Made by a program: the position numbers and the translations under genes. This document shows positions 26,229 to 34,686 of a DNA stretch of 64,000 nucleotides, one piece after another (within the stretch, counting starts at the first letter, position 1; the number at the start of each line of letters is the position of its first letter). The DNA lies in assembly GCF_001612785.1 (NCBI RefSeq), contig NZ_BDBC01000057.1, positions 1-64,000 of the forward strand, written 5' to 3'. The notes under the pieces are model-generated. The model was not told the origin of the DNA. It saw only the letters and a list, made by a program, of their open reading frames with translations, and made no database searches. Source of the DNA: Nocardia beijingensis NBRC 16342 (GTDB taxonomy: Bacteria; Actinomycetota; Actinomycetes; Mycobacteriales; Mycobacteriaceae).

Positions 26229-26231
26229 GCT
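26226..26231 (+). promoter_or_regulatory. -10 box of leaderless tetR
   Basis: TATGCT six bases before GTG 26238, with no Shine-Dalgarno. It overlaps the 3' end of the second 21-bp direct repeat. Confidence 0.5.
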
Positions 26232-26237
26232 TGCGAC

Positions 26238-26855
26238 GTGCCCGATTCCTCTACCGAGCGTCTTCCCGCGCGGGCGCCCGAAAGCCGCCGAGGGTTGCGA
26301 GCCGACGCGCGCCGCAATCGGGAGCAGATCCTGCGGACCGCGCAGCGACTGTTCGCCACCGACGGTCTCGGAGTCTCGCTCGACGAGATCGCGCGACGCG
26401 CCGACGTCGGTCCCGGCACGGTCCACCGGCACTTTCCCTCCAAGGAAGCGCTCTATCTGGCCGTCGCGATCGATCAGCTCGAGCAACTGGTCGAGGAAGC
26501 GAAGGAAATCGGCGGCACCGAGAGCCCCGACATGGCTCTGTTCACGATGCTGGCGCGGATGATGGCCTCCGGTGCGCGGAACGCGACCGTGAAAAGCGCG
26601 CTCGCGGCCGCGGAGTACGACTTGCGAACCGCCGCACCGGACGTCGCCGCGGAACTCCGCCACCAGGTCGCGACCCTGCTCGACCGCGCCCAGGCCGTCG
26701 GCGCCGCACGCGAGGATGTCACCGTCGAAGAGCTGATGGCTTTGATCGCAGGCGCATTCGCCGCGATACGCCATGCCGGGGCCGAGACGAGTGAGACACA
26801 TTCGGCCCACATAGCCCAGCTGATCCTGGACGGAATTCGCCCGCAACATAATTGA
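26238..26855 (+). CDS. TetR family regulator
   Basis: A 205-residue repressor. HTH at about residues 20-70: RADARRNREQILRTAQRLFATDG, SLDEIARRADVGPGTVHRHFPSKEALYLAV. The C-terminal domain (TMLARMMASGARNATVKSAL, DVTVEELMALIAGAFAAIRHA) is the common SACE/YezE-like type. The GTG at 26238 is preferred because the -10 TATGCT is six bases upstream and because an ATG at 26112 would put the operator repeats inside the gene. Divergent from the SnoaL-like gene, so the two probably form a regulator-target pair. Confidence 0.87.
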   Translation: MPDSSTERLPARAPESRRGLRADARRNREQILRTAQRLFATDGLGVSLDEIARRADVGPGTVHRHFPSKEALYLAVAIDQLEQLVEEAKEIGGTESPDMALFTMLARMMASGARNATVKSALAAAEYDLRTAAPDVAAELRHQVATLLDRAQAVGAAREDVTVEELMALIAGAFAAIRHAGAETSETHSAHIAQLILDGIRPQHN

Positions 26856-26908
26856 GGAAATGTTTTCGGCGACAGCTGCGAGGCTTTCGCCTCTCGAAGA
26901 ATCGTTGA

Positions 26909-27484
26909 CTACGTGCGGGCCATCACCTCGCGTCCGGCGTACGCCAGCAACCGGCGATGTGCCGGTTCGTCGTCGCCGACGAGTACCTCGGGACCGAAAA
27001 TGCCGGGGGCGCGGAAGGAATCGATGCCGCCCATGCTCTGCATGGTGGCGAGCAATTCGCCACACAACTGATCGTCGGCCAGATCCGGCCGATCGATGGC
27101 GACCGCGATATCTGTCCCGTGCACCAGAAGCTCGGTGAGGTGCACCAGCGCGGCCGCGGGGCCGGGCAGTTCCCCGAGCGAGATGCCCACCGTGCCGTCC
27201 AGCGCGCCGGGCCGGTGCCAGGCGGCGCGGTCCACCTCCGCGGCCGCGGCGTACGCGCCCTGCGGATCGCCGCCGAGCCAGTCGGATTCGTGGTCGGCGC
27301 CCGTGTCCGTGCCGCTCAGCGCCGCCGCGAAGAGGTGCATACCGCCCACCGTGTGGTTGAGAACGGCACGGACATCCCAGTCCCGGCACGGCGTCGGCGC
27401 GGTCAGGCCCGCTCCCGCCACGGCGGCGACGATCGCTCCGGTCGCATCCAGTGCACGGTCGATCTGTCCGATCACGTTGTCCAT
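26909..27484 (-). CDS. TIGR03086/maleylpyruvate isomerase-type metal-binding protein
   Basis: A 191-residue DinB-like four-helix protein of the actinobacterial TIGR03086 family. Signatures are TPCRDWDVRAVLNHTVGGMH near residue 30 (W-x-V-x-x-x-x-x-H) and VHLTELLVHGTDIAVAI near 115; the conserved His residues form the metal site in this superfamily, some members of which are mycothiol-dependent enzymes. Which reaction this one performs is unknown. The start at 27484 has AAGGA at five-base spacing; the ATG two codons upstream would be too close to it. Confidence 0.82.
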   Translation of the reverse strand: MDNVIGQIDRALDATGAIVAAVAGAGLTAPTPCRDWDVRAVLNHTVGGMHLFAAALSGTDTGADHESDWLGGDPQGAYAAAAEVDRAAWHRPGALDGTVGISLGELPGPAAALVHLTELLVHGTDIAVAIDRPDLADDQLCGELLATMQSMGGIDSFRAPGIFGPEVLVGDDEPAHRRLLAYAGREVMART

Positions 27485-27816
27485 GAGCATCCTTCGGTCG
27501 AGCGGTTTGGCTGAATTGGTAACACAGGACACCGACAAGCGCGCGGCAATGCGAACTCCAGCTTGCGCCGAAAAAGTTGCCGGCAGTGTGCTTCTCGTGA
27601 CCGCTCCGTTAAATCGGAGGCGAAGCCCCTGACGCTCGGCACGCGCCGGTGCACAGGCAGCGGTCGAGTCGGAGTCAATTCATTCAATTCCTGCCCGAAA
27701 CATTTCGGCCGCTCGCTATGAGCGAGCAGACCATCGGCACCTCTTCAGCCGCCCGACGGAGCACGGCGCTGCTGGAATAAGGCCGCGATGCCAGGCTGCC
27801 CGTTCCCTCTCATGGC
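27485..27816. other. 330-base gap with no supported gene
   Basis: Between two same-strand genes. No Shine-Dalgarno/start combination or hairpin stands out. A TAT-containing stretch near 27710 is not convincing as a promoter. Confidence 0.35.
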
Positions 27817-29127
27817 CTACGCGAGTACCGGGTAGTTCGCCCGGATGACGCCGTGCGGGTCGCGGGCGCGCTTGATCGCACGCAGCCGGTCCAGCGTCGC
27901 GGCATCGAACGCGGCATCGGCCGTCTCGCCGGGCGTGAGGAAGGTGTACGGCTTGCGGCCGCTGATCTGCCCGCTCACCGCGTCGACGATGGCGGTGCGC
28001 CGCGCCTCGACCGCGTCGCGCAGATGCGGCAGCCCGAGACCGAGGCAGTAGAGCAGGTACGGCTCCGCGATCGGGCCCCGCGCGCCACCGTCCGGCCCCG
28101 CTTCGGCCATGGCGCCACCCAGGTGGCGGATCTGCACATTGGCCAGCGGGGCGACCGGCTCCTCGATCAGGGTCTTGACCACGGCATCGCCCAGATCGGT
28201 CAACTGTTCCGCACGGGACAGCGACGGGCTCGGATCGGTGGGTTCGGCGGTGACGGAGCCGATGTCCGCGGCGCCGAAAACACCGCGCTTGTCGAGAACG
28301 GTGTCGCCGATGGCGTCGAACGCGGCCAGCAGTGCCCGGCCGCGATCGGGATCACCGAGGTAGACCGCGTCCACGCCGACCATCGGCGGTGCGTCCGGGA
28401 TCTGCAGACGCTGAAACCACACCGACAGGTCGTCCGGAGCCGCGGCGGTGATCTCCTGGAAGGCGTCGAACACGTCGCGAATCCGCGCCTGCGGCCACAG
28501 CATGCGGCCGCCGAACAGCTCCGGCGCGGGGAACAGGTCGAACTCGAGCGCCGTCACCACGGCGAAGTCACCGCCGCCGCCGCGCAGCGCCCAGAACAGG
28601 TCCGGATCGTCCTCGGCCGTGACCCGGCGCTGAGCGCCATCGGCGTCGACGATCTCGAACGCGCGCACCGCGTCGGACGCCCAGCCGTGCTTGCGGCCGA
28701 ACCAGCCCATGCCGCCGCCGAGGGTGTAACCGGTGACGCCGACGACCGGGTTGCTGCCCGCAAGGCCGGTCAGCCCGTGCCTGGCCGCGGCCGCCTGCAC
28801 CCGGCCCCACGGCACTCCGGCGCCGACGCGCGCCACCCGGCGCTCGGGGTCGATCTCGATGTCGTCCAAGAGCCCGGTGCGCAGCAGGATCGCATCGGGC
28901 ACCCCACCGGACGCGCCGTGGCCGGTCGGCTGGGTGACCACCGGCACGCCCGCGCGGCCCGCGTACCGCACCACGGCCGCGACGTCACCGGCGTCCCCGG
29001 CCCGCACCACGGCGGCCACCGGCTGGTCGACGGTCGTCGTCCACGGCCGCGCCGCGGTCTCGAAGCCCTCGTCACCGGCCACCAGCACGCGGCCGGGCAG
29101 CGTGGCACGCAGTTCGTCGAATGTCAT
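27817..29127 (-). CDS. FAD-linked oxidoreductase (BBE-like, PCMH type)
   Basis: A 436-residue oxidase or dehydrogenase of the p-cresol methylhydroxylase/berberine-bridge fold. The FAD domain shows AAVVRAGDAGDVAAVVRYA, TGHGASGG where the family often has a covalent His, and GYTLGGGMGWFGRKHG; the C-terminal NYPVL resembles the BBE-type end. The substrate is unknown, but sugars, alcohols and antibiotic intermediates are typical. AGGA precedes the ATG. Stands alone between the TIGR03086 gene and the mca operon. Confidence 0.85.
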   Translation of the reverse strand: MTFDELRATLPGRVLVAGDEGFETAARPWTTTVDQPVAAVVRAGDAGDVAAVVRYAGRAGVPVVTQPTGHGASGGVPDAILLRTGLLDDIEIDPERRVARVGAGVPWGRVQAAAARHGLTGLAGSNPVVGVTGYTLGGGMGWFGRKHGWASDAVRAFEIVDADGAQRRVTAEDDPDLFWALRGGGGDFAVVTALEFDLFPAPELFGGRMLWPQARIRDVFDAFQEITAAAPDDLSVWFQRLQIPDAPPMVGVDAVYLGDPDRGRALLAAFDAIGDTVLDKRGVFGAADIGSVTAEPTDPSPSLSRAEQLTDLGDAVVKTLIEEPVAPLANVQIRHLGGAMAEAGPDGGARGPIAEPYLLYCLGLGLPHLRDAVEARRTAIVDAVSGQISGRKPYTFLTPGETADAAFDAATLDRLRAIKRARDPHGVIRANYPVLA

Positions 29128-29282
29128 TGCTCTGTCCTGACTCTCAGCGTTCGGAAGCAGACACGCGCGACGAATCCGGAGGCCGGCCTCTGGCGAGGGG
29201 CCGTGGTTCGCGCCGCGACTACCTCATTGACGAGAGAGCGAGCGGAAAGGTAACAACGAGCAGGTCAGCGGGGTGTTTCGGG

Positions 29283-29561
29283 TCAGCCGGGGCCGGCTCG
29301 GCCTTCCGGGTCGGCACCCTTCGGCTCCTCGGCGCGCCGGGTGATGCCGTGTTCGGTGCCCTCGTCGGCCTCTTGGTCCGGTTCCGGATGCTCGGGCTCG
29401 AAGGTGGCGGGCAGGCCCTTGATGTGCCGGTTCATCGACCGGATCAGCAGGAAGGTGCCGGCGAGCAGGACCAGGATGATGACCAGGCCGAGCGGCGACG
29501 CCTTGCCGAACTCGGGGCCGGTCGGCGTTCCGGGTGTCTGGGCGAGCAGGACCAGCGTCAC
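29283..29561 (-). CDS. small single-span membrane protein (Rv1083-like)
   Basis: A 92-residue protein with one transmembrane helix (about residues 22-42, PLGLVIILVLLAGTFLLIRS) and a charged acidic cytoplasmic tail. The GTG at 29561 overlaps the mca stop codon (GTGA), so it is translationally coupled to mca. A small membrane protein directly downstream of mca is also present in mycobacteria (Rv1083) as I recall. Role unknown; a link to mycothiol-conjugate export or membrane localisation of Mca is only inference. Confidence 0.75.
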   Translation of the reverse strand: MTLVLLAQTPGTPTGPEFGKASPLGLVIILVLLAGTFLLIRSMNRHIKGLPATFEPEHPEPDQEADEGTEHGITRRAEEPKGADPEGRAGPG

Positions 29562-30442
29562 GACCGCTCGTCCTCGATGCCTGCGAACAGGTCGGTCTCC
29601 GGCAGCTCGGTACGCACCCGGGTCTTGGCCAGCTCGAACTCCTCGGTCGGCCACAACCGCTGCTGCATCTCCATCGGAATGGCGAAGAACGCGCCGTTCG
29701 GATCGATCTGCGTCGCGTGCGCGCGCAAGGCGTCGTCGCGCTGCGGGAAGTACTTGGCGCAGTCGATCTGCGTGGTGATCCGGGAGAACACGTCGCCGCG
29801 CTCGGCGGCGTACTTGCGCATCCGGTCCAGCCACTCCTGCAGCGGGAAGGGTTCGCCGAGCCGCTCGTACTCCGCGGCGAAGATCTCCATCCGCTTCATG
29901 CTGAAGCCGTGGTCGTAGTACAGCTTGAGCGGCGTCCACGGCTCACCCGCGTCGGGGAACCGCTCGGGGTCTCCCGCCGCATCGAACGCCGCCATCGACA
30001 CCTCGTGGCAGCGGATGTGGTCGGGGTGCGGGTAGCCGCCGGTCTCGTCGTAGGTGGTCATCACGTGCGGCTTGAACTCGCGCACCACGCGCACCAGGGC
30101 CTCGGTGGCCTCCTCCAGCGGAACCAGCGCGAAGCTGCCCTCCGGCAGCGGCGGCAGCGGGTCGCCCTCGGGCAGGCCGGAGTCGACGAAACCGAGCCAG
30201 TGCTGGCGCACGCCGAGCGCACGGGCGGCGGCGGCCATCTCCTTGCGGCGGATCTCGTGGATCCGCTCCAGCACGCCGGGCGTGTCCATGGCCGGGTTCA
30301 GGATGCTTCCGCGCTCTCCGCCGGTCAGCGTCACGACGAGGACGTCGTGTCCTTCGTCGGCGTAACGGGCGGTCGTCGCGGCACCCTTGCTGGATTCGTC
30401 GTCTGGGTGGGCGTGCACCGCCATGAGGCGAAGGCCACTCAC
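29558..30442 (-). CDS. mca: mycothiol S-conjugate amidase
   Basis: A 294-residue zinc amidase of the MshB/LmbE fold. Motifs are MAVHAHPDDES near residue 8 (HPDDE) and GGYPHPDHIRCHEVS near residue 140, which together give the zinc ligands; the TLTGGERGSILNP segment is typical of Mca. The enzyme cleaves mycothiol conjugates of toxins to release mercapturic acids for export, a core detoxification route of actinobacteria. The GTG at 30442 has GGAG at eight bases and gives a length very near the mycobacterial protein. First gene of a two-gene operon with 29283. Confidence 0.94.
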   Translation of the reverse strand: MSGLRLMAVHAHPDDESSKGAATTARYADEGHDVLVVTLTGGERGSILNPAMDTPGVLERIHEIRRKEMAAAARALGVRQHWLGFVDSGLPEGDPLPPLPEGSFALVPLEEATEALVRVVREFKPHVMTTYDETGGYPHPDHIRCHEVSMAAFDAAGDPERFPDAGEPWTPLKLYYDHGFSMKRMEIFAAEYERLGEPFPLQEWLDRMRKYAAERGDVFSRITTQIDCAKYFPQRDDALRAHATQIDPNGAFFAIPMEMQQRLWPTEEFELAKTRVRTELPETDLFAGIEDERS

Positions 30443-30488
30443 GTCTCGTTCTCCGTCGCTCTCGGTCGCGGGTGTCGGGGCTTCGTTA

Positions 30489-30500
30489 CCTATAGTTCCA
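30489..30500. promoter_or_regulatory. divergent promoter region mca / DUF4307
   Basis: TATAGT at 30491-30496 on the plus strand lies about 50 bases before the DUF4307 ATG; the complement also gives a -10-like ACTATAGGT facing mca. Both starts have leaders with Shine-Dalgarno sites. Confidence 0.35.
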
Positions 30501-30544
30501 TTCGACCCACTTTTGTTCCGACGTACCCCCCGGGAGCGACCACC

Positions 30545-31009
30545 ATGAGCCAGCCAGCGCCGGACAGCGGCGGTGACGCGAAGGCGGCGGCTCCGAGCGG
30601 TCCACCGGCCGACCGCTACGGCGGCGGGCCGCGCAAGCCGCGCCGCTGGATCGTGCCGGTGCTCGGCGCGCTGGTGGTGCTCGCCGGGCTCGGCGTGGCC
30701 TACCTGGGTTACCAGAAGTACGGGCCGGAGGACATCGAGGCCGAGCAGCTCGGCTACGTCGTCGTCGACGACTCGACCATGACCATCCGGCTGAAGGTCA
30801 CCAGGGCCGACCCGCAGCAGCCGGTGGTGTGTTTCGTGCGGGCGATGGCTCGCGACGGCTCCGAACTCGGCCGCCGGGAGGTGCTGATCGAGCCGTCGAG
30901 CAGCGGGACGGTCGAGTTGACCACCGTCGTGCGCTCCTCCGCGCGCCCGGTGTCGGGCAGTGTGTACGCGTGCAGCGATCGGGTACCCAGCTATCTGCGA
31001 GTTGGCTGA
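30545..31009 (+). CDS. DUF4307 membrane protein (Rv1081c-like)
   Basis: A 154-residue protein: a Gly/Pro-rich cytoplasmic N-terminus of about 30 residues, one transmembrane helix (about 36-55, IVPVLGALVVLAGLGVAYLG), and an extracytoplasmic beta domain (LGYVVVDDSTMTIRLKVTRADPQQPVVCFVRA, GSVYACSDRVPSYLRVG) with two cysteines. This is the DUF4307 architecture. Divergent from mca, and upstream of greA but separated from it by its own promoter. Function unknown. Confidence 0.85.
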   Translation: MSQPAPDSGGDAKAAAPSGPPADRYGGGPRKPRRWIVPVLGALVVLAGLGVAYLGYQKYGPEDIEAEQLGYVVVDDSTMTIRLKVTRADPQQPVVCFVRAMARDGSELGRREVLIEPSSSGTVELTTVVRSSARPVSGSVYACSDRVPSYLRVG

Positions 31010-31073
31010 TTTCCGCGCATAAACCCGCGATTTGGCCGCGAAATCAACTCCGACCTGCACATTTGTGAATCAT

Positions 31074-31082
31074 GCTAAAATG
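31074..31082 (+). promoter_or_regulatory. extended -10 promoter of greA
   Basis: TGCTAAAAT combines a TG extension with a near-consensus TAAAAT -10 box. A start about seven bases downstream would give a leader of about 215 bases before the greA ATG. Confidence 0.5.
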
Positions 31083-31090
31083 GCGTGATA

Positions 31091-31117
31091 CACGGTTCCG
31101 AAGCTCGGAGCCGTGTT
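31091..31117 (+). promoter_or_regulatory. 12-bp hairpin at the 5' end of the greA leader
   Basis: ACACGGTTCCGA and TCGGAGCCGTGT pair through 12 bases with one G-U and a three-base AGC loop, followed by TTTG. It starts about where the transcript would. Either an attenuator/5' stabiliser of greA or a terminator of the upstream DUF4307 gene. Confidence 0.5.
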
Positions 31118-31306
31118 TGCTGCATTGGCGGCCAGCGCTGAGGGTCCGGGCTAGCGAGCTTGCCCGAGACCAGGGCCTGTCGGGGTTCGATGAACTTCCC
31201 AGGATCGCTCTAGCCGTCGACTGGCGCGTGCCCGCTTTCGGGTGGGTACACGCCGGTGCTCAGGGAATCCCGGCCTGCCGGGAACAACTACTAGGGAGTG
31301 ATCGAG

Positions 31307-31801
31307 ATGACTGAGACGCAAGTGACCTGGCTGACCCCGGAGTCGCACGACAGGCTCAAGAGCGAACTCGACGCGCTCATCGCCAACCGTCCGGTCATCG
31401 CCGCCGAGATCAACGAACGCCGGGAAGAGGGCGACCTCAAGGAGAACGGCGGGTACCACGCCGCGCGCGAGGAGCAGGGTCAGCAGGAGGCGCGCATTCG
31501 CCAGCTGCAGGAGCTGCTGAACAACGCCAAGGTCGGCGTCGCGCCGACCAAGTCCGGCGTCGCGCTTCCCGGGTCGGTCGTCAAGGTCTACTACGACGGC
31601 GACGAGACGGACACCGAGACCTTCCTGATCGCCACCCGCGAGGAGGGTCTCCGCGATTCCAAGCTGGAGACGTACTCGCCGAACTCCCCGCTGGGCGGCG
31701 CGCTCATCGACGCCAAGGTGGGCGAGACCAGGGAATACACCCTGCCCAACGGGAACACGATGAAGGTCACCCTGCTCAGCGCCGAGCCCTACCACAGCTG
31801 A
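31307..31801 (+). CDS. greA: transcription elongation factor GreA
   Basis: A 164-residue protein, exactly the mycobacterial length. The N-terminal coiled coil holds NERREEGDLKENGGYHAAREEQGQQEARI, with the acidic tip (E, D, L, K) that reaches the RNA polymerase active site; the C-terminal FKBP-like domain ends in YSPNSPLGGALIDAKVGET and VTLLSAEPYHS. It stimulates cleavage of backtracked RNA. The ATG at 31307 is chosen over GTG 31298 because AGGGAG lies eight bases before it. The long hairpin-containing leader suggests regulated transcription. Confidence 0.97.
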   Translation: MTETQVTWLTPESHDRLKSELDALIANRPVIAAEINERREEGDLKENGGYHAAREEQGQQEARIRQLQELLNNAKVGVAPTKSGVALPGSVVKVYYDGDETDTETFLIATREEGLRDSKLETYSPNSPLGGALIDAKVGETREYTLPNGNTMKVTLLSAEPYHS

Positions 31802-31848
31802 TGCTCTCGGCCGTGCCGCCACGGCGGGCCGATACCCCCGCGGACACG

Positions 31849-31881
31849 AGCGGCCGCGCCCGATCATCGGGTGCGGCCGCT
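31849..31881. terminator. strong bidirectional terminator greA/metB
   Basis: A 15-bp stem (AGCGGCCGCGCCCGA against TCGGGTGCGGCCGCT, one G-U) with a TCA loop, followed by TTCCTC, between convergent greA and metB. Confidence 0.8.
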
Positions 31882-31898
31882 TCCTCATGTCCGTGAAC

Positions 31899-33041
31899 CT
31901 AGCTCAATGCCTGCTCGATGTCCGCAAGCAGGTCGCTCACATCCTCGATGCCGACCGAGAGCCGCACCAGATCCGCCGGAACTTCCAGCTCGGAGCCCTC
32001 GGTGGAGGCGTGCGTCATCGCGGCCGGATGCTCGATCAGCGACTCGATGCCGCCCAGCGACTCGGCCAGGGTGAACACCTCGGTCTTGGCGCAGAACTTG
32101 CGCGCCGCCTCCACGTCGCCGCCGAGACGCACCGAGATCATCCCGCCGAAGCGCCGCATCTGCTTGGCCGCGACGGCATGGCCGGGATGCTCCGGCAGGC
32201 CGGGGTAGATCACCTGGGAGATCGACGGATGCCCGGACAGGAACTCCGCGATGGTCTCGGCGTTGTCGCAGTGCCGGTCCATCCGCAGGGCGAGGGTCTT
32301 GGCGCCGCGCAGCGTGAGGAACGCGTCGAACGGTCCCGGCACCGCGCCCGCGCCGTTCTGCAGGAACGCGAATGCCGCGTCGAGTTCCGGGTCGTCGGTG
32401 ATCAGCGCGCCGCCGATGACGTCGGAGTGGCCGCCGAGGTACTTGGTGGTGGAGTGCACCACGATGTCGGCGCCGAGCAGCAGCGGCTGCTGCAGGTAGG
32501 GCGTCGCGAAGGTGTTGTCGACGACGAGCTTCGCACCCGCCGCGTGCGCGACGTCGGCCAGCGCGGGAATGTCGCCGATGCTCAGCAGCGGGTTGGTCGG
32601 GGTTTCGATCCACACCAGCTTGGTGTTCGGCCGGATCGCGGCGCGCATCTCGTCCACGTTGAAGACGTGCGCGGGCGAGTGCTCGATGCCCCACTGGCTG
32701 AAGACCTTGTCGATCAGCCGGAAGGTGCCGCCGTAGGCGTCGTCGGGGATCACGATGTGATCGCCGGGACGCAGCGTGGCCCGCAGCGCACAGTCGGTCG
32801 CGGCCATGCCGGACGCGAACGCCCGGCCGTAGCGGCCCGATTCCAGCGCGGCGAGGTTCGCCTCCAGCACCGACCGCGTCGGGTTGCCGGTGCGGGCGTA
32901 CTCGAAACCGCCGCGCAACCCGCCCACGCCGTCCTGGGCGAACGTCGAACTCGCGTAGATGGGCACATTCACCGCGCCGGTCTGCGGATCGGGTTCATAC
33001 CCGGCGTGCACGGCCCGTGTGGAGAATCCCAGCTCGCTCAT
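31899..33041 (-). CDS. metB: cystathionine gamma-synthase/lyase
   Basis: A 380-residue PLP enzyme of the Cys/Met metabolism family. The PLP lysine motif HSTTKYLGGHSDVIGG sits near residue 200; the N-terminal GFSTRAVHAGYEPDPQTGAVNVPIYASSTF and YGGTFRLIDKV are standard. It joins O-succinylhomoserine and cysteine to cystathionine, or cleaves cystathionine; these activities are not separable by sequence in actinobacteria. With cbs at 37148 it forms the transsulfuration pathway that links methionine and cysteine (and so mycothiol). The ATG at 33041 is six bases from TAGGCT (33053-33048), leaderless type. Confidence 0.94.
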   Translation of the reverse strand: MSELGFSTRAVHAGYEPDPQTGAVNVPIYASSTFAQDGVGGLRGGFEYARTGNPTRSVLEANLAALESGRYGRAFASGMAATDCALRATLRPGDHIVIPDDAYGGTFRLIDKVFSQWGIEHSPAHVFNVDEMRAAIRPNTKLVWIETPTNPLLSIGDIPALADVAHAAGAKLVVDNTFATPYLQQPLLLGADIVVHSTTKYLGGHSDVIGGALITDDPELDAAFAFLQNGAGAVPGPFDAFLTLRGAKTLALRMDRHCDNAETIAEFLSGHPSISQVIYPGLPEHPGHAVAAKQMRRFGGMISVRLGGDVEAARKFCAKTEVFTLAESLGGIESLIEHPAAMTHASTEGSELEVPADLVRLSVGIEDVSDLLADIEQALS

Positions 33042-33269
33042 GGGGTCAGCCTATCCGGGGCGATTCCCGGGCAACTTCCCGGTGTGTGCATACCGCGGCC
33101 GCGTGCGCAGGCGAATCGGGCGAATCCGGACAATGGTGTGGGCACAACGGGATCGCGCCTCTGATGTCGATCGAATTACGCCGATGGCACGAGCAGCGCG
33201 GAAATCTTGCGGCGAGGCGACGGGCGTGAGTTCGGTCTCACTCTTTCGCCGCCCCTTTAGGCTGAGTCC

Positions 33270-34445
33270 ATGGTCACTGTGGAAGAACTGTTCGCCACCG
33301 ACGCGTTGCTGTCCGACGAGGAGCGCGAGATCCGGGACACCGTCGCCACCTTCGCGGCTCAGCGACTTCGCCCGCATGTCGCGGAGTGGTTCGAGGCGGG
33401 CACCTTCCCGGCCCGTGAACTCGCCCCGGAGCTGGGCGCGCTGGGATTGCTCGGCATGCATCTGGAGGGGTACGGCTGCGCAGGCATGTCGGCGACCACC
33501 TACGGCCTGGCCTGCCAGGAGCTGGAGGCGGTCGACTCCGGTATCCGCAGCATGGTCTCGGTCCAGGGTTCGCTGGCGATGACCGCCATCCATAAATACG
33601 GCTCGGAGGAACAGAAGCAGCAGTGGCTGCCCGAACTGGCCGCGGGCCGCGCCATCGGCTGTTTCGGGCTGACCGAACCCGACTTCGGCTCGAACCCGGG
33701 CGGCATGCGCACCAGGGCCAAGCGCGACGGCGCCGATTGGGTGCTGAGCGGCTCGAAGATGTGGATCACCAACGGCTCGGTGAGCGATGTCGCGGTGGTC
33801 TGGGCGCAGACCGAGGACGAAGGCAAGCAGATGATCCGTGGGTTCCTGGTCCCCGCCGGAACGCCGGGGTTCACGGCGCGGGAGATGCACCGCAAACTGT
33901 CGCTGCGCGCGTCGGTCACCGCGGAACTGGATCTCGACGACGTCCGACTGCCCGCCGACGCGCTGCTGCCCGGCTCGCGCGGACTGGGCGCGCCGCTGGC
34001 CTGCCTGAGCGAGGCGCGCTTCGGCATCGTCTTCGGCGCGCTCGGCGCCGCGCGGGAATGCCTCGCGGCCACCATCGAGTACGCCAGGACGCGCGAGGTG
34101 TTCGACAAGCCGCTGGCCGCCTCTCAGCTCACCCAGGCGAAGCTGGCCGACATGGCGCTGGAGTTCGGCAAGGGCCAGCTGCTCGCGCTGCACATCGGGC
34201 GGCTGAAGGATCGCGGCGTGGTCACGCCGGAGCAGGTGAGCGCGGGCAAGCTGAACAGCACGCGCGAGGCCATCGCCATCGCCCGCGAGTGCCGGACCAT
34301 CCTGGGCGCCAACGGCATCACGCTGGACTACCCGGTGCTGCGCCACGCGAACAATCTGGAGTCGGTGCTCACCTACGAAGGCACCGCGGAGGTGCACCAG
34401 CTCGTGCTCGGCCGGGCCTTGACCGACGCGAACGCTTTCCGCTGA
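33270..34445 (+). CDS. acyl-CoA dehydrogenase, glutaryl-CoA dehydrogenase-like
   Basis: A 391-residue flavoenzyme. Signatures are GCFGLTEPDFGSNPGGMRTRA (FAD/substrate loop), WITNGSVSDVAVVWAQ, and the C-terminal TYEGTAEVHQLVLGRALT, where the Glu of YEGT is the catalytic base. The last motif is closest to glutaryl-CoA dehydrogenase, so lysine/tryptophan catabolism via glutaryl-CoA is likely, though other acyl-CoAs are possible. TAGGCT (33258-33263) is six bases from the ATG, indicating a leaderless message. A GC hairpin follows the stop. Confidence 0.9.
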   Translation: MVTVEELFATDALLSDEEREIRDTVATFAAQRLRPHVAEWFEAGTFPARELAPELGALGLLGMHLEGYGCAGMSATTYGLACQELEAVDSGIRSMVSVQGSLAMTAIHKYGSEEQKQQWLPELAAGRAIGCFGLTEPDFGSNPGGMRTRAKRDGADWVLSGSKMWITNGSVSDVAVVWAQTEDEGKQMIRGFLVPAGTPGFTAREMHRKLSLRASVTAELDLDDVRLPADALLPGSRGLGAPLACLSEARFGIVFGALGAARECLAATIEYARTREVFDKPLAASQLTQAKLADMALEFGKGQLLALHIGRLKDRGVVTPEQVSAGKLNSTREAIAIARECRTILGANGITLDYPVLRHANNLESVLTYEGTAEVHQLVLGRALTDANAFR

Positions 34446-34451
34446 CAACCG

Positions 34452-34468
34452 CGGCCGCGTAGCGCGGC
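34452..34468 (+). terminator. hairpin after acyl-CoA dehydrogenase gene
   Basis: GGCCGCG, TAG loop, CGCGGCC, seven bases beyond the stop codon; no T-run. Confidence 0.45.
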
Positions 34469-34686
34469 CCCGCATCGCGCCGAGGCACCGAGCGGTACTC
34501 GGTGAGAAGAGTGCGGATGGATTGCCGGATGCCGTTCGCCGATCGCATTCCCTCGAATCCGCCCTCTCGGAGCCGGACCGCCGTCCTGTAGCCGGATGGA
34601 CGCCGGCCCGGTAGCGGTGCGAATCACGGTCTCCCGGAACAAGGTTCGGTCCTGCGCGAGGTCCGCACGGACACTACTGTCGGTGC

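Noticed and set aside
31298..31306. GTG at 31298 as greA start
   Set aside because: It overlaps the Shine-Dalgarno AGGGAG, and the ATG at 31307 gives the exact family N-terminus and length.
33042..33269. SAM or other methionine riboswitch upstream of metB
   Set aside because: metB has a -10 box six bases before its start, leaving no leader, and no riboswitch-like fold was recognised.
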